In this document: positions 54,179 to 63,994 of the stretch, one piece after another
Numbering within the stretch: the stretch's first letter is position 1
How the letters are laid out: the number at the start of each line of letters is the position of its first letter
NCBI RefSeq assembly: GCF_003173055.1
Contig: NZ_QGLF01000001.1
Coordinates: forward strand, 999,085 to 1,063,084
DNA: 64,000 nucleotides
Direction: 5' to 3'
DNA from: Zavarzinia compransoris
GTDB taxonomy: Bacteria; Pseudomonadota; Alphaproteobacteria; Zavarziniales; Zavarziniaceae
The notes under the pieces: model-generated
Seen by the model: the letters and a program-made list of their open reading frames with translations, nothing else
The model's database searches: none
Told to the model about the DNA's origin: nothing
Made by a program: the position numbers and the translations under genes

Positions 54179-54220
54179 GTGATGCAGGTCAATGCAGCCA
54201 GGGCCGCCTTTCCGCCTAAT
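54179..54220 (+). promoter_or_regulatory. FNR/CRP-type site with class II promoter spacing
   Basis: GTGATGCAGGTCAA (54179-54192) differs from the FNR/FixK-type TTGATNNNNGTCAA by one base; read two bases to the left it also fits the CRP half TGTGA. A -10-like CCTAAT lies at 54215-54220, predicting a start at about 54227. The site centre is then at -41.5, the class II activator position. It controls the 55-aa ORF. Confidence 0.6.
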
Positions 54221-54249
54221 GGCGCAACGGTTGCCGCAAGGAGGCGAAG

Positions 54250-54417
54250 ATGTTGGATCTGCCGACGGGTTGGAACGAGGGCGCAAGCCTGCTGGTGCTG
54301 CTGGAACAGGTGGCGGCCATCGGCCTCATGGGCGTGCTGACCCTGATCGCCATGCAGGCCACGGGCCGCAAGGCCGAGGCCCCGGTGAAATCGCGGGGCT
54401 TCGGCCACCGCCGCTGA
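54250..54417 (+). CDS. 55-aa single-helix membrane microprotein
   Basis: A small gene with a strong ribosome site (AGGAGG six bases before ATG) and a dedicated FNR/CRP-type promoter. The peptide begins MLDLPTGWNEGASLL, has one membrane helix (LEQVAAIGLMGVLTLIAMQA, about 18-37) and a basic tail (KAEAPVKSRGFGHRR). By its size and probable oxygen control it could be a small partner of a respiratory or transport complex, but no family was recognised. It ends four bases before the convergent thioesterase stop. Confidence 0.7.
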   Translation: MLDLPTGWNEGASLLVLLEQVAAIGLMGVLTLIAMQATGRKAEAPVKSRGFGHRR

Positions 54418-54420
54418 ACG

Positions 54421-54867
54421 TCAGGCCGTCCTCGGCCTGAGACAGATCATCGTGCCGAGGAAGGTGGCGTAATCGGCCCAGGTGCCGTCGTCGCCCCTCG
54501 CCTGGGCGCGGGCTTCCACCGTGGTGATGGTGCGGCCTGCGCGCAGCACGCGGGCATCGGCCCGGAAATGGCTGCCCTTGCCCGGCGCCATCAGGTTGAT
54601 CTTGAATTCGACCGACATGACGTCGGCCCCTTCCGGCATCATGGTCAGCGCGGCGAAGCCCGCCGCCGTATCGGCAAGCGACGTCGTCGCCCCCGCATGC
54701 AGCGCGCCGTGCTGCTGGGTCAGCTTCCTGTCGGGCGGCATCTCGATGATCACCCGCCCCGGTTCCACCAGGGCAAGGCGCATGCCCAGGAGGGCGGCGA
54801 AATTCTGCCGATCGAAGAGAGTCTCGATCCGATCGAGCAGGGGGTCGGGGGTACGCAACGTCACCAT
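54421..54867 (-). CDS. PaaI-family hotdog thioesterase
   Basis: A 148-residue single hotdog-fold protein. The PaaI signature is present: QQHGALHAGATTSLADTA, with a central helix carrying the catalytic Asp, then FKINLMAPGKG and ARVLRAGRTITTVEARA. It probably hydrolyses acyl- or aryl-CoA esters. It converges with the 55-aa gene, and its divergent upstream region leads to purB. Confidence 0.9.
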   Translation of the reverse strand: MVTLRTPDPLLDRIETLFDRQNFAALLGMRLALVEPGRVIIEMPPDRKLTQQHGALHAGATTSLADTAAGFAALTMMPEGADVMSVEFKINLMAPGKGSHFRADARVLRAGRTITTVEARAQARGDDGTWADYATFLGTMICLRPRTA

Positions 54868-54987
54868 GGCCGAACTCTAGCAACCGGCCATGCCGCACCG
54901 CAACATGGGATTGCCGGATTCGGGCTTGATAGCAAGGCCCGCCTCCCCTATTCACGGGCGCATCTCATTCGACGTCAGGCAGTGCCC

Positions 54988-56286
54988 ATGATCCCCCGCT
55001 ATACCCGCGCAAAAATGGCCGATCTCTGGACCCCGGAGGCGCGTTTCCGCATCTGGTTCGAAATCGAGGCCCATGCCGCCGATGCCATGGTCGGCCTCGG
55101 CATCGTGCCGGCGGATGCGGCCAAGGCGATCTGGGAGCGCGGCGCCTTCGACGTCGAGCGCATCGACGAGATCGAGCGCGAGGTGAAGCACGACGTCATC
55201 GCCTTCCTGACCTCGGTCGCCGAGCATGTGGGGCCGGAAGCCCGCTTCATGCACCAGGGCATGACCTCGTCCGACGTGCTGGACACCTGCCTCGCGGTCC
55301 AGCTTGCGCGTGCCGCCGACATCCTGATCGAGGATGTCGATGCCCTGCTCGTCGTCCTCAAGCGCCGGGCCCTCGAGCACAAATATACGGTCTGCATCGG
55401 CCGCAGCCACGGCATCCATGCCGAGCCCGTCACCTTCGGCCTGAAGATGGCCCAGGCCTATGCCGAATTCACCCGCGGCCGCGAGCGTCTGGTCGCCGCG
55501 CGCAAGGAAATCGCCACCTGCGCCATTTCCGGCGCGGTCGGCACGTTCGCCAATGTCGATCCGAGCGTCGAGGAGTATGTCGCGGCCAAGATGGGCCTTG
55601 CCATCGAGCCGGTCTCGACCCAGGTCATCCCGCGCGACCGCCATGCCGCCTTCTTCGCGGCGCTGGCCGTGGTCGCCTCCTCGATCGAGCGCCTTGCCGT
55701 CGAGGTCCGCCACCTTCAGCGCACCGAAGTGCTGGAAGCCGAGGAAGCCTTCACCAAGGGCCAGAAGGGTTCCTCCGCCATGCCGCACAAGCGGAACCCG
55801 GTGCTGTCCGAAAACCTGACCGGCCTTGCCCGGCTGGTGCGTTCGGCCGCCGTGCCCGCCTTCGAGAATGTGGCGCTGTGGCACGAGCGCGACATCTCGC
55901 ATTCCTCGGTCGAGCGCGGCATCGGCCCGGACGCCACCGTGCACCTGGATTTCGCCCTGGCCCGCCTGACCTCGATGATGGACGGCCTGGTCATCTATCC
56001 GGAAAACATGCAGCGGAACCTGGACCGTCTCGGCGGCGTGGTCCATTCCCAGCGCGTGCTGCTGGCCCTGACCCAGAAGGGCGTCTCGCGCGAGGACAGC
56101 TATCGCATCGTCCAGGAAAACGCCATGAAGGTCTGGCGCGGCGAAGGCGCCTTCCTCGATTTCCTGAAGGCGGACCCGAAGGTGACGTCGGCACTTTCCG
56201 ATGCCGAGTTGGAGAGCCTGTTCAACCTCGACTATCACACCAAGCACGTCGACACGATCTTCAAGCGCGTCTTCGGCGAGGCGTAA
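54988..56286 (+). CDS. purB: Adenylosuccinate lyase
   Basis: A 432-residue fumarase-superfamily enzyme. It cleaves SAICAR and adenylosuccinate in purine synthesis. Seen are the N-terminal [28 protein letters not shown], the catalytic His region [14 protein letters not shown], and the mobile signature [12 protein letters not shown]. The ATG at 54988 matches the known family start; an open frame further upstream is antisense to the thioesterase. It ends at a bidirectional hairpin. Confidence 0.97.
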   Translation: MIPRYTRAKMADLWTPEARFRIWFEIEAHAADAMVGLGIVPADAAKAIWERGAFDVERIDEIEREVKHDVIAFLTSVAEHVGPEARFMHQGMTSSDVLDTCLAVQLARAADILIEDVDALLVVLKRRALEHKYTVCIGRSHGIHAEPVTFGLKMAQAYAEFTRGRERLVAARKEIATCAISGAVGTFANVDPSVEEYVAAKMGLAIEPVSTQVIPRDRHAAFFAALAVVASSIERLAVEVRHLQRTEVLEAEEAFTKGQKGSSAMPHKRNPVLSENLTGLARLVRSAAVPAFENVALWHERDISHSSVERGIGPDATVHLDFALARLTSMMDGLVIYPENMQRNLDRLGGVVHSQRVLLALTQKGVSREDSYRIVQENAMKVWRGEGAFLDFLKADPKVTSALSDAELESLFNLDYHTKHVDTIFKRVFGEA

Positions 56287-56293
56287 CGCCTTG

Positions 56294-56319
56294 CGGGGCA
56301 TCGTCCTCACGATGCCCCG
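56294..56319. terminator. Bidirectional hairpin between purB and the unknown 374-aa gene
   Basis: CGGGGCATCGT (56294-56304) and ACGATGCCCCG (56309-56319) form a perfect 11-bp stem with a four-base loop. The minus-strand gene's stop codon (56307-56309) lies within the loop, so both transcripts share one terminator-like structure. No long U-run. Confidence 0.6.
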
Positions 56320-57431
56320 GCTTCCCCCTGCTTGCGGAAATGGGGAAGATGGCTGGTAAATTCGGGAAAGCGCAGGATCAGCAATTCCCAGGGCAGCAGG
56401 CAATCCCGCACCAGGGGACCGCCTTTCGGCCGCCAGTGGCTGCCCACCTTGGTCTCGACGGTAAATGTCAGGCTGAGCCCGGCCTTGCTCAGGTTGCCGT
56501 CCAGGGTCAGGGCCTCCGCAAGCTCGCTGACACCGTACTTATATTCCCGCTCTTCGAGCTTCACCCCGGGGCGGCCGCTCCACACCTGATGGAACGACCA
56601 GCCGTACGACAGATAGCCGGCGATGGCCGCCATCGACAGGCCGTGCACCCAAAGCCTTGGCCAGATATGATTCTCGAAACTGCTGACAAAGCCCAGGTCG
56701 TTGCGCCCCCCGGGCAGGACCACCGGGGTGATCACCAGCACGGGGTCCCAACGGCTTTCCCCAACGCTGACCCAGCCCTCCCGGCCCACGCCATAGGCAC
56801 GGTCGACCATGCCGAGCATGGCGTTTTCGAGCAAGAGACCATCGAGCGTCGTGCAAAAGGCCGGCGTCTCGCGATAGACGAAGGGTTGAATCAACGTCTC
56901 CACAAGGGCGCCGAAACAGGCCACACGGGTGATCGCATCCAGGATGAAATCCGCGGTCACGGCAAGACCGCCCACGTCGTCCTCGGCCGCGATCTGGACG
57001 GCTAGATCGCCGTCATCCTCGCGTATCGCCATCTGCCAGCGGGTCAAGCTCAACTCGACCATCTTCCCCGTCGCCGTGTCCCTGAACCAAAGGGCACGGT
57101 GTACCCCCTGCCATGTCAGGACCACGGGCGCCGTCACCCCCGACCGGAAAGCCTCTTTCAAGGTTTCCCGCAGGGCCGCGGGCAGGGAGAGAGCGGGTCC
57201 CCCTACCCTGGTCCCAGCCGCCATGAAGCCGTTGGCGAGGCGCTCCCCCGACCATGGCCGAAGAGCGCCGCCCCTTCTGGCCAGACGGAGAAAGCCGGTT
57301 TGAAGCCAGGAAAACGACTCGGCCGATCCCGGCTTGAAAGCGGCCTTCATCTTCCCCCGGGCGATGGGCCCGCCGGTCTCATCGACCAACGCCTGCCGCA
57401 GATGGGGCAATTGCCGTCCATTTTCCGCCAT
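56307..57431 (-). CDS. Unknown 374-aa soluble protein
   Basis: A 374-residue protein of no recognised family. It begins MAENGRQLPHLRQAL. The middle region has many Trp/Leu beta-like strands (VVLTWQGVHRALWFRD, VELSLTRWQMAI), and there is a weak hydrophobic patch (GLSMAAIAGYLSYGWSF). The end is charged (PEFTSHLPHFRKQ). It may be a beta-rich protein that binds a ligand, but no catalytic motif was seen. The ATG at 57431 has GGGAG six bases before it. It lies 85 bases after mfd on the same strand. Confidence 0.7.
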   Translation of the reverse strand: MAENGRQLPHLRQALVDETGGPIARGKMKAAFKPGSAESFSWLQTGFLRLARRGGALRPWSGERLANGFMAAGTRVGGPALSLPAALRETLKEAFRSGVTAPVVLTWQGVHRALWFRDTATGKMVELSLTRWQMAIREDDGDLAVQIAAEDDVGGLAVTADFILDAITRVACFGALVETLIQPFVYRETPAFCTTLDGLLLENAMLGMVDRAYGVGREGWVSVGESRWDPVLVITPVVLPGGRNDLGFVSSFENHIWPRLWVHGLSMAAIAGYLSYGWSFHQVWSGRPGVKLEEREYKYGVSELAEALTLDGNLSKAGLSLTFTVETKVGSHWRPKGGPLVRDCLLPWELLILRFPEFTSHLPHFRKQGEAGAS

Positions 57432-57516
57432 ATGCATCTCCCGGCCAAGCAGCACCCACTTGCTCTAGCACGGGACAAGCGCCCCGGTTGTGAACGGGGC
57501 CACCATGCCCCGCCGA

Positions 57517-60500
57517 TCAGCGCCGCCCGAATTTCGGCGGCGGGGCCTTGATCACCGGCTTCGGGGCCGGCGGCGGGGGCGGCGGGAGTTTTTTGGCCGC
57601 CTGGGGGTCGGGCGCGGCGTCGGCGATCTCGGCGAGGCGCAGCACGAGGTGGAAGGCGCCCTTCAGGCGCTTGTCCACATCGTTCCAGTCCTGCAACCAG
57701 ACCAGTTTCTGGTCGGGGCGGAGCTTGATCGTGCCGGCCGATTTCGACAGCCACTGCACCAGGCCGGCGGGATTGGCGAAGGTGTGATTGCGGAAGGTGA
57801 CCGTGCCGCCCTTGGGGCCGGCGTCCAGCTTCTCGACGCCGGCGCGTTTCGCCAGCGCCTTCATCTCGACGATGGTGAGAAGGTTCTTCACCTCGTCCGG
57901 CAGGGGGCCGAAGCGGTCGATCATCTCGGCGGCGAGGCCATCGATCTCCGCCCGGCTTTCCAGGCGCGAGATGCGGCGGTACAGGGTCATGCGCAGGTCG
58001 AGGTCGGCGACGTAACCTTCCGGGATCAGGACCGGGGCGCCGATATTGATCTGCGGCGACCATTCGGTGCTGTCCGCCTCGTCGTCCGCGCCGCCGGCAA
58101 GGCGGGCGTTGGCGATCGCTTCCTCCAGCATGTCCTGGTACAGCTCGAAGCCGACTTCGCGGATGTGACCGGATTGTTCCTCGCCCAGGAGGTTGCCGGC
58201 GCCGCGGATGTCGAGATCGTGGCTGGCCAGCGTGAAGCCGGCGCCCAACTCTTCCAGCGATTGCAGCACGTCGAGGCGGCGTTCGGCGGTCGCCGAGAGT
58301 TTCATCCGCGGCGCCGTGGTCAGATAGGCGAAGGCGCGGTTCTTGGAACGGCCGATGCGGCCCCGGATCTGGTACAGCTGGGCAAGGCCGAACATATCCG
58401 CCCGATGCACCACGAGGGTATTCGCGGTCGGAATGTCGAGGCCGGATTCGACGATGGTGGTCGCCAGCAGGACGTCGAACTTGCCGTCGTAGAAGGCGTT
58501 CATCACATCGTCCAACTCGCCCGCCGGCATCTGGCCGTGGGCCTTGACGAATTTCACCTCCGGCACATGCTCGTGCAGGAAATCGGCGGCATCGTCGAGA
58601 TCGGCGATGCGGGGCACGACATAGAAGCTCTGCCCGCCGCGGAAATGCTCGCGCAGCAGGGCTTCGCGGATCACCACCGGGTCGAAGGGCATGACGAAGG
58701 TGCGCACCGCCAGGCGATCCACCGGCGGCGTGGCGATGATCGACAGTTCGCGCACGCCCGACATGGCCAGTTGCAGGGTACGCGGTATCGGCGTCGCGGT
58801 CAGGGTCAGGACATGGACGTCGGCGCGCAATTGCTTCAGGCGTTCCTTGTGATTGACGCCGAAATGCTGCTCCTCGTCGATGATGAGAAGGCCCAGGTCC
58901 TTGAAGGCGACCGTCTTGCCCAGCAGGGCATGGGTGCCGATGATGATGTCGACATCGCCGCCGACGAGGCCCTTCCGCGTCTCCGCCGCTTCCTTGGCGG
59001 TGACGAGGCGGGACAATTGCTCGATCCGCACAGGGAGACCGGCGAAACGCTTCTGGAAGGTCGCGACATGCTGGCGGCACAGCAGCGTGGTCGGCGCCAC
59101 CACCGCCACCTGCTTGCCCGACAGCGCCCCGATGAAGGCGGCCCGCAAGGCGACCTCGGTCTTGCCGAAGCCGACGTCGCCGCAGACCAGCCGGTCCATG
59201 GGCTTGCCGGAGGTCATGTCGGCCATGACGTCGGCGATCGCCTTCAACTGGTCCTCGGTTTCCTCGTAAGGGAAGCGGGTGCAGAATTCCTGGTAGAGCC
59301 CGTCGGAGACGTGAAGCAGGCTCGCCGTCTTCAGGGCGCGCTTGGCCGCGATATCGATCAGGTGGGTGGCGATCTCGCGGATGCGGCGCTTCAGCTTCGC
59401 CTTCCGCGCCTGCCAGGCGCCGCCGCCCAGCTTGTCGAGCGCGGCCTCGCTGTCGCCCGAGCCGTAGCGGGTGAGCAGTTCGATATTCTCGACCGGCAGG
59501 AACAGCTTGTCGCCGCCGTCATAGGTCAGGTGCAGGCAGTCGTGCGGGGCGCCCGAAACCTCGATGGTCTTCAAGCCCTCGAAGCGGCCGATGCCGTGAT
59601 CGACATGGACGACGAGATCGCCGACCGCCAGGGTCGAGGCGTCGGTCAGGAAATTGTCGGCCTTGCGCGCCCGCTTGGCAGCGCGGATCAGGCGGTCGCC
59701 CAGCAGGTCCTGCTCGGTGACGACGGCCATCTCGCCGTCCTCGAAGCCATTGTCGATGGCGATGACCGCAAGGCCGACGCAATTGCGCGGCAGGGCGGCG
59801 ATCTCCTTCGGGCTGTCGACGGCGGCGATCGGCGCAATGCCGTGATCGCGCAGCACCGTATGCAGCCGGTCGCGCGAGCCGATCGAGGTGGCGGCCACCA
59901 CCGGCCGCTTGCCGGCGCCGACCACGGCAGCCAGATGCCCGGCCAGGGCCTGATAGGGACTGCCGCCCTGGGCCCGTTCCGGCGCGAAATCCCGCCCCGG
60001 CCGGCCGCCGACGCTGAGGGCCGCCTTGGGCGAGGCGAAGGGTTCGAACACGCGCACCCGGCGCCGCGCCAGCGCCCCCTCCAGGGTGGAACCGGTCAGG
60101 TACAGGAGCCCGGGCGGCGGCGGCTTGTAGACCGTGCCCTGCACCACCACGGTCTTCTGCTCGCGCGCGGCGATGCGGGCCGCGTGGTAATCGGCGACGA
60201 GGCCGAGACGGGCATCCACCGCCGCCTCGAAATGCGGATCGAGAGTGACCACGGCCCCCGGGCAATAGTCCAGGACCGAATCCATCCGCTCGTAGAACAG
60301 CGCCAGCCAATGCTCGACCCCGGCATGGCGCCGCCCGGCGGACACCGCCTCATAGAGCGGATCCTCGTCCGTCACCGCGCCGAACAATTCGACATAGGCC
60401 TGGCGGAAACGGCGGATCGCTTCCGCGTCGAAAGGCACTTCGCTGGCCGGGACCAGGGCGATCTCGTCGGCATTCCGGGTCGTGCGCTGGGACTCTGGAT

Positions 60501-61086
60501 CGTAGCGGCGGATGGTTTCCACCGTGTCGCCGAAGAAATCCAGGCGATACCCCTCCTCCGCCCCCGGCGGCAGGATATCGACGATGCCGCCACGGACCGC
60601 ATATTCGCCCGCCTCGCCCGCCGTGCCGACCTTGGCATAGCCCGCCCGCGCCAGATAGGCGGTGAGCCCGGCGATCGGCATGTCGTCGCCGGCGCGGGCG
60701 CGCAGGGTCTCGGCCGCGATGGCGGCCCGGGGCGGCAGGCGCTGCAAGGCCGCCTCGACCGAGGCCAGCACCACGCGCCCGCCCGCCGCCTGTTTCGGCG
60801 CCGCCAGCCGGCTCAGCACTTCCATGCGCCGGGCGGTGATTTCCGTCCCCGGCGACACCCGGTCATAGGGCAGGCAATCCCAGGCCGGCAGCACCAGCAC
60901 TTCGAGCGCGGGGGCGAAGAACCCGAGCGCGGCGACCAGGGCCGGCAGGCGCGACTCGTCGCGGGCGAGATGAAGGACATCGACCGTCTTCGCCATTTCG
61001 GCGATGACGAGCGCATCCACCCCGTCCGGCACTTCGGCCAGGGTCAGGCGGGGACGGTCGTCCAGGATCTTGGCCAGCGACAGCAC
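57517..61086 (-). CDS. mfd: Transcription-repair coupling factor Mfd
   Basis: An 1189-residue SF2 translocase that removes stalled RNA polymerase and recruits UvrA for repair. The N-terminal UvrB-like part has LPAWDCLPYDRVSP. The RNA-polymerase-interacting domain (VGDLVVHVDHGIGRFEGL) follows. Helicase motifs are DRLVCGDVGFGKTEVALRA (Walker A), LLIIDEEQHFGV (DEEQ box), TLTATPIPRTL and IHEG-type QIRGRIGRS. The Pro/Lys-rich tail (KKLPPPPPPAPKP) is unusual. The GTG at 61086 is the start. Confidence 0.97.
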   Translation of the reverse strand: MLSLAKILDDRPRLTLAEVPDGVDALVIAEMAKTVDVLHLARDESRLPALVAALGFFAPALEVLVLPAWDCLPYDRVSPGTEITARRMEVLSRLAAPKQAAGGRVVLASVEAALQRLPPRAAIAAETLRARAGDDMPIAGLTAYLARAGYAKVGTAGEAGEYAVRGGIVDILPPGAEEGYRLDFFGDTVETIRRYDPESQRTTRNADEIALVPASEVPFDAEAIRRFRQAYVELFGAVTDEDPLYEAVSAGRRHAGVEHWLALFYERMDSVLDYCPGAVVTLDPHFEAAVDARLGLVADYHAARIAAREQKTVVVQGTVYKPPPPGLLYLTGSTLEGALARRRVRVFEPFASPKAALSVGGRPGRDFAPERAQGGSPYQALAGHLAAVVGAGKRPVVAATSIGSRDRLHTVLRDHGIAPIAAVDSPKEIAALPRNCVGLAVIAIDNGFEDGEMAVVTEQDLLGDRLIRAAKRARKADNFLTDASTLAVGDLVVHVDHGIGRFEGLKTIEVSGAPHDCLHLTYDGGDKLFLPVENIELLTRYGSGDSEAALDKLGGGAWQARKAKLKRRIREIATHLIDIAAKRALKTASLLHVSDGLYQEFCTRFPYEETEDQLKAIADVMADMTSGKPMDRLVCGDVGFGKTEVALRAAFIGALSGKQVAVVAPTTLLCRQHVATFQKRFAGLPVRIEQLSRLVTAKEAAETRKGLVGGDVDIIIGTHALLGKTVAFKDLGLLIIDEEQHFGVNHKERLKQLRADVHVLTLTATPIPRTLQLAMSGVRELSIIATPPVDRLAVRTFVMPFDPVVIREALLREHFRGGQSFYVVPRIADLDDAADFLHEHVPEVKFVKAHGQMPAGELDDVMNAFYDGKFDVLLATTIVESGLDIPTANTLVVHRADMFGLAQLYQIRGRIGRSKNRAFAYLTTAPRMKLSATAERRLDVLQSLEELGAGFTLASHDLDIRGAGNLLGEEQSGHIREVGFELYQDMLEEAIANARLAGGADDEADSTEWSPQINIGAPVLIPEGYVADLDLRMTLYRRISRLESRAEIDGLAAEMIDRFGPLPDEVKNLLTIVEMKALAKRAGVEKLDAGPKGGTVTFRNHTFANPAGLVQWLSKSAGTIKLRPDQKLVWLQDWNDVDKRLKGAFHLVLRLAEIADAAPDPQAAKKLPPPPPPAPKPVIKAPPPKFGRR

Positions 61087-61098
61087 GGTTGCGGCTAC

Positions 61099-61365
61099 TC
61101 AGGGCTTCAGTTGAAAGCGCAGCAGCAGGTCCATCACCGGGCCGCGCACATGGTCCGGAATGTCCTGGGTCCCGGTCACCCAGCCATAGATGTCCGGGTC
61201 CTGCTCCTCGAGCAGGGTTTCGTATTGGCGCAATTCGTCGGGGCCGAAGCCGCCGACATGGGCATCGGCGAAGGAGCCGAGAAAAATATCGGTTTCCTTG
61301 GTGCCCCGGTGCCACGAGCGGAATCGCGCCCGCCGGCGCCGGATATCGAGATCGTCATCCTGCAT
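61099..61365 (-). CDS. sdhE: Succinate dehydrogenase assembly factor SdhE
   Basis: An 88-residue protein that helps attach FAD to the SdhA flavoprotein. It shows the family core RRRARFRSWHRGTKETDIFLG with the invariant RGxxE stretch, then GSFADAHVGG. The YETLLEEQDPDIYGW segment completes the motif. It lies between the 132-aa unknown gene and mfd on the same strand, spaced 33 and 12 bases, in the usual alphaproteobacterial order. Confidence 0.93.
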   Translation of the reverse strand: MQDDDLDIRRRRARFRSWHRGTKETDIFLGSFADAHVGGFGPDELRQYETLLEEQDPDIYGWVTGTQDIPDHVRGPVMDLLLRFQLKP

Positions 61366-61398
61366 GGCGGCAAGATATAGGGCGGGGCACGGCGCCTG

Positions 61399-61797
61399 TC
61401 ACCCCTCGCCGCCGACGCGGCGCAGAAAGGCTTCGACCTCCGCCTCGCCATAGCCGAGCAAGGCGCCGATCACCCGTTCCAAGTCGGGGCGCCAGCCCGG
61501 GCCTTGGCCATAGATCGCCTCGATCATGCGCAGGGCCGGGATGCGCCAGGCCTCCCCCGCCCGCGCGACATAGAGATGGTGGAGGCGGTGCGCCGCGCCG
61601 TCCGGCCCCCGCGCCTCGCTCCAGGCTTCCTCGGTCACGACCAGGCCTTCGGCAACCAGGGCGGCAAGCTCGTCCTCATCCAGAAAGGCGAAGGCGCCGC
61701 CCTCCGCCTCAAGGCCGGTGAAACAGGCGAGCGGCTTTGTTCCTTGCCGCAGCAATGCCAGTTCCCGCCCCTCGTGCGGCCCGATCTGCCCGTTCAT
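61399..61797 (-). CDS. Unknown 132-aa protein upstream of sdhE
   Basis: A 132-residue soluble protein of no recognised family. It begins MNGQIGPHEGRELALLRQG and is acidic with many Glu and Leu (EDELAALVAEGLVV, RHLHHLYVARAG region). The end has AEVEAFLRRVGGEG. It may belong to a small family found beside sdhE-mfd in related genomes. The ATG at 61797 is the first good start; further upstream the frame overlaps recG on the other strand. Confidence 0.65.
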   Translation of the reverse strand: MNGQIGPHEGRELALLRQGTKPLACFTGLEAEGGAFAFLDEDELAALVAEGLVVTEEAWSEARGPDGAAHRLHHLYVARAGEAWRIPALRMIEAIYGQGPGWRPDLERVIGALLGYGEAEVEAFLRRVGGEG

Positions 61798-61900
61798 GCC
61801 CGCCCCCGCCGTCGCCCCGTCGTGAAGGAACGGGGCGCGGCGCCGGTCAAGCACAGCCGCCCCGCTTGAGCACCGGCGCGGAACGCTGTATCGAAGCGGC

Positions 61901-63994
61901 ATGCGCCCCGCTCCCCTGTTTCCCCTGTTCGCGCCGCTGCTCGGCCTGCCCGGAGTCGGGCCGAAGACGGCGAAGCCCATCGCCAAGGCGGTGGGCGGCG
62001 AAAGGGTGCTGGACGTGCTGTTCCACCTGCCCTTCGCCCTGGTCGATCGCCGGGCCCGCCCGACCGTCGCCGCGGCGCCCGTGAACGAGGTCGCGACCAT
62101 CGAAGTGCAGGTGATCGCCCATCGTCCCGGCCGGCCCGGGGGGCGCAGCCCCTATCGCGTGGTGGTGGCGGACGAGACCGGCGAGATGCAGCTCGTCTAC
62201 TTCAAGGCCGAAGGGGACTGGCTGTCCCGCCTGCTGCCCCTGGGCGCCACGCGCCTGATCAGCGGCCGGGTGGAAACCTGGGAAGGCATCCGCCAGATGC
62301 CCCACCCGGACTATGTGCTCGCCCCCGAGGAAGCCGACAAGATCCCCCCGGTCGAGCCGATCTACCCCCTGTCCGCGGGGGTCAATGCCCGGGCCATGGC
62401 GAAAGTTGTGCTGGCCGCCCTGGAGCTTGCCCCGGCCGCCTTGCCGGAATGGCTGGACCCCGCGCTTCAGAAGCGCGAGGGCTGGCCGGAATGGCGCACC
62501 GCCTGGACCCTCGTGCACCGCCCCGGCCGGGCCGAGGATGTCTCGTCCGACAGTCCGGCGCGGCGGCGCCTCGCCTATGACGAGTTGCTGGCCAACCAAT
62601 TGGCGCTGTCCCTGGTCCGGCGGCAATTGCGGCGGACGCGCGGACGGCCCGTCACCGGCACCGGGGCGATGCAGGAGAAACTGCACGCCGCGCTGCCCTA
62701 TCGCCTGACCAACGGCCAGGATCAGGCGATCGCCGAGATCGCCGGCGATCTGGCCTCGCCCACTCGCATGCTGCGCCTGTTGCAGGGCGACGTCGGCGCG
62801 GGCAAGACCGTGGTCGCCCTCTTCGCCATGGCGATCGCGGTGGAAGCCGGGCGCCAGGCGTGCCTGATGGCACCGACCGAGCTTCTCGCCCGCCAGCACG
62901 GCAAGAGCCTCGCCCCCCTGTGCGAGGCGGCGGGGATCCGCCTCGCCGTCCTCACCGGGCGGGACACCGGGGCGGCGCGGAAGAAGCTCCTGGCCGGGCT
63001 TGCCGCCGGCGAGATCGATGTCGTGGTCGGCACCCATGCCCTGCTCGAAGGCGAGGTCGCCTATCGCAACCTGGGCCTTGCGGTGATCGACGAGCAGCAT
63101 CGCTTCGGCGTCGACCAGCGCCTGGCCCTGGCCGCCAAGGGCGAGGACGGGCTGGATGTCCTGGTGATGAGCGCCACCCCGATCCCGCGCACCCTGACGC
63201 TGACCGCCTTCGGCGACATGGACGTCTCGCGCCTGACCGAGAAGCCGGCAGGCCGGCAGCGGATCGACACCAGGATCGTCTCCCTCTCCCGGCTCGGCGA
63301 GATGGTCGAGGGCATCGCCCGGGCCATCGCCTCGGGCGCCCAGGTCTATTGGGTCTGCCCCCTGGTCACCGAATCGGAAACCACCGACGCCGCCGCGGCC
63401 GAGGACCGTTTCGCCCATCTTTCCGCCCGCTTCGGCGCCGCCGTCGGCCTCGTCCACGGTCGCCTGAAGGCGGCGGAAAAGGACCGGGTGATGCAGGATT
63501 TCGCCGAGGGGCGCCTGAAGCTGCTGGTCGCGACCACGGTGATCGAAGTCGGCGTCGACGTGCCCCAGGCCACCGTCATGGTGATCGAGCAGGCCGAGCG
63601 TTTCGGCCTCGCCCAATTGCACCAGTTGCGCGGCCGGGTCGGCCGGGGCGCCGCCGCCTCCTTCTGCATCCTGCTGACGGCGGATGGCGCGGGGCGCACC
63701 GCCCGGCGCCGGCTGGAAACCCTGCGCGACACCGACGACGGCTTCGTCATCGCCGAGGCCGACCTTCAGATCCGGGGCGCGGGCGAAATCCTGGGCACCA
63801 AGCAATCGGGCATTCCGGAATTCCGCCTGGTCGATCTCGACCGTCACGCGGATTTGATGGAAATCGCGCATGATGATGCCAGGCTGATCCTGGAACGCGA
63901 TCCCCGGCTGGAGGGATCCCGCGGGGAAGCGCTGCGTTACCTTCTCTATCTGTTCGAGCGGGATGCGGCGGTCCGCTATCTCGCCTCCGGCTGA
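61901..63994 (+). CDS. recG: ATP-dependent DNA helicase RecG
   Basis: A 697-residue branch-migrating helicase that rescues stalled replication forks. The wedge/OB domain is N-terminal (VGPKTAKPIAKAVGG; VDRRARPTVA). The helicase core has LLQGDVGAGKTVVAL (Walker A), VIDEQHRFGV (DEQH), MSATPIPRTL and QLRGRVGRG. Its end is complete 6 bases before the window edge. It is divergent from the 132-aa gene. Confidence 0.97.
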   Translation: MRPAPLFPLFAPLLGLPGVGPKTAKPIAKAVGGERVLDVLFHLPFALVDRRARPTVAAAPVNEVATIEVQVIAHRPGRPGGRSPYRVVVADETGEMQLVYFKAEGDWLSRLLPLGATRLISGRVETWEGIRQMPHPDYVLAPEEADKIPPVEPIYPLSAGVNARAMAKVVLAALELAPAALPEWLDPALQKREGWPEWRTAWTLVHRPGRAEDVSSDSPARRRLAYDELLANQLALSLVRRQLRRTRGRPVTGTGAMQEKLHAALPYRLTNGQDQAIAEIAGDLASPTRMLRLLQGDVGAGKTVVALFAMAIAVEAGRQACLMAPTELLARQHGKSLAPLCEAAGIRLAVLTGRDTGAARKKLLAGLAAGEIDVVVGTHALLEGEVAYRNLGLAVIDEQHRFGVDQRLALAAKGEDGLDVLVMSATPIPRTLTLTAFGDMDVSRLTEKPAGRQRIDTRIVSLSRLGEMVEGIARAIASGAQVYWVCPLVTESETTDAAAAEDRFAHLSARFGAAVGLVHGRLKAAEKDRVMQDFAEGRLKLLVATTVIEVGVDVPQATVMVIEQAERFGLAQLHQLRGRVGRGAAASFCILLTADGAGRTARRRLETLRDTDDGFVIAEADLQIRGAGEILGTKQSGIPEFRLVDLDRHADLMEIAHDDARLILERDPRLEGSRGEALRYLLYLFERDAAVRYLASG

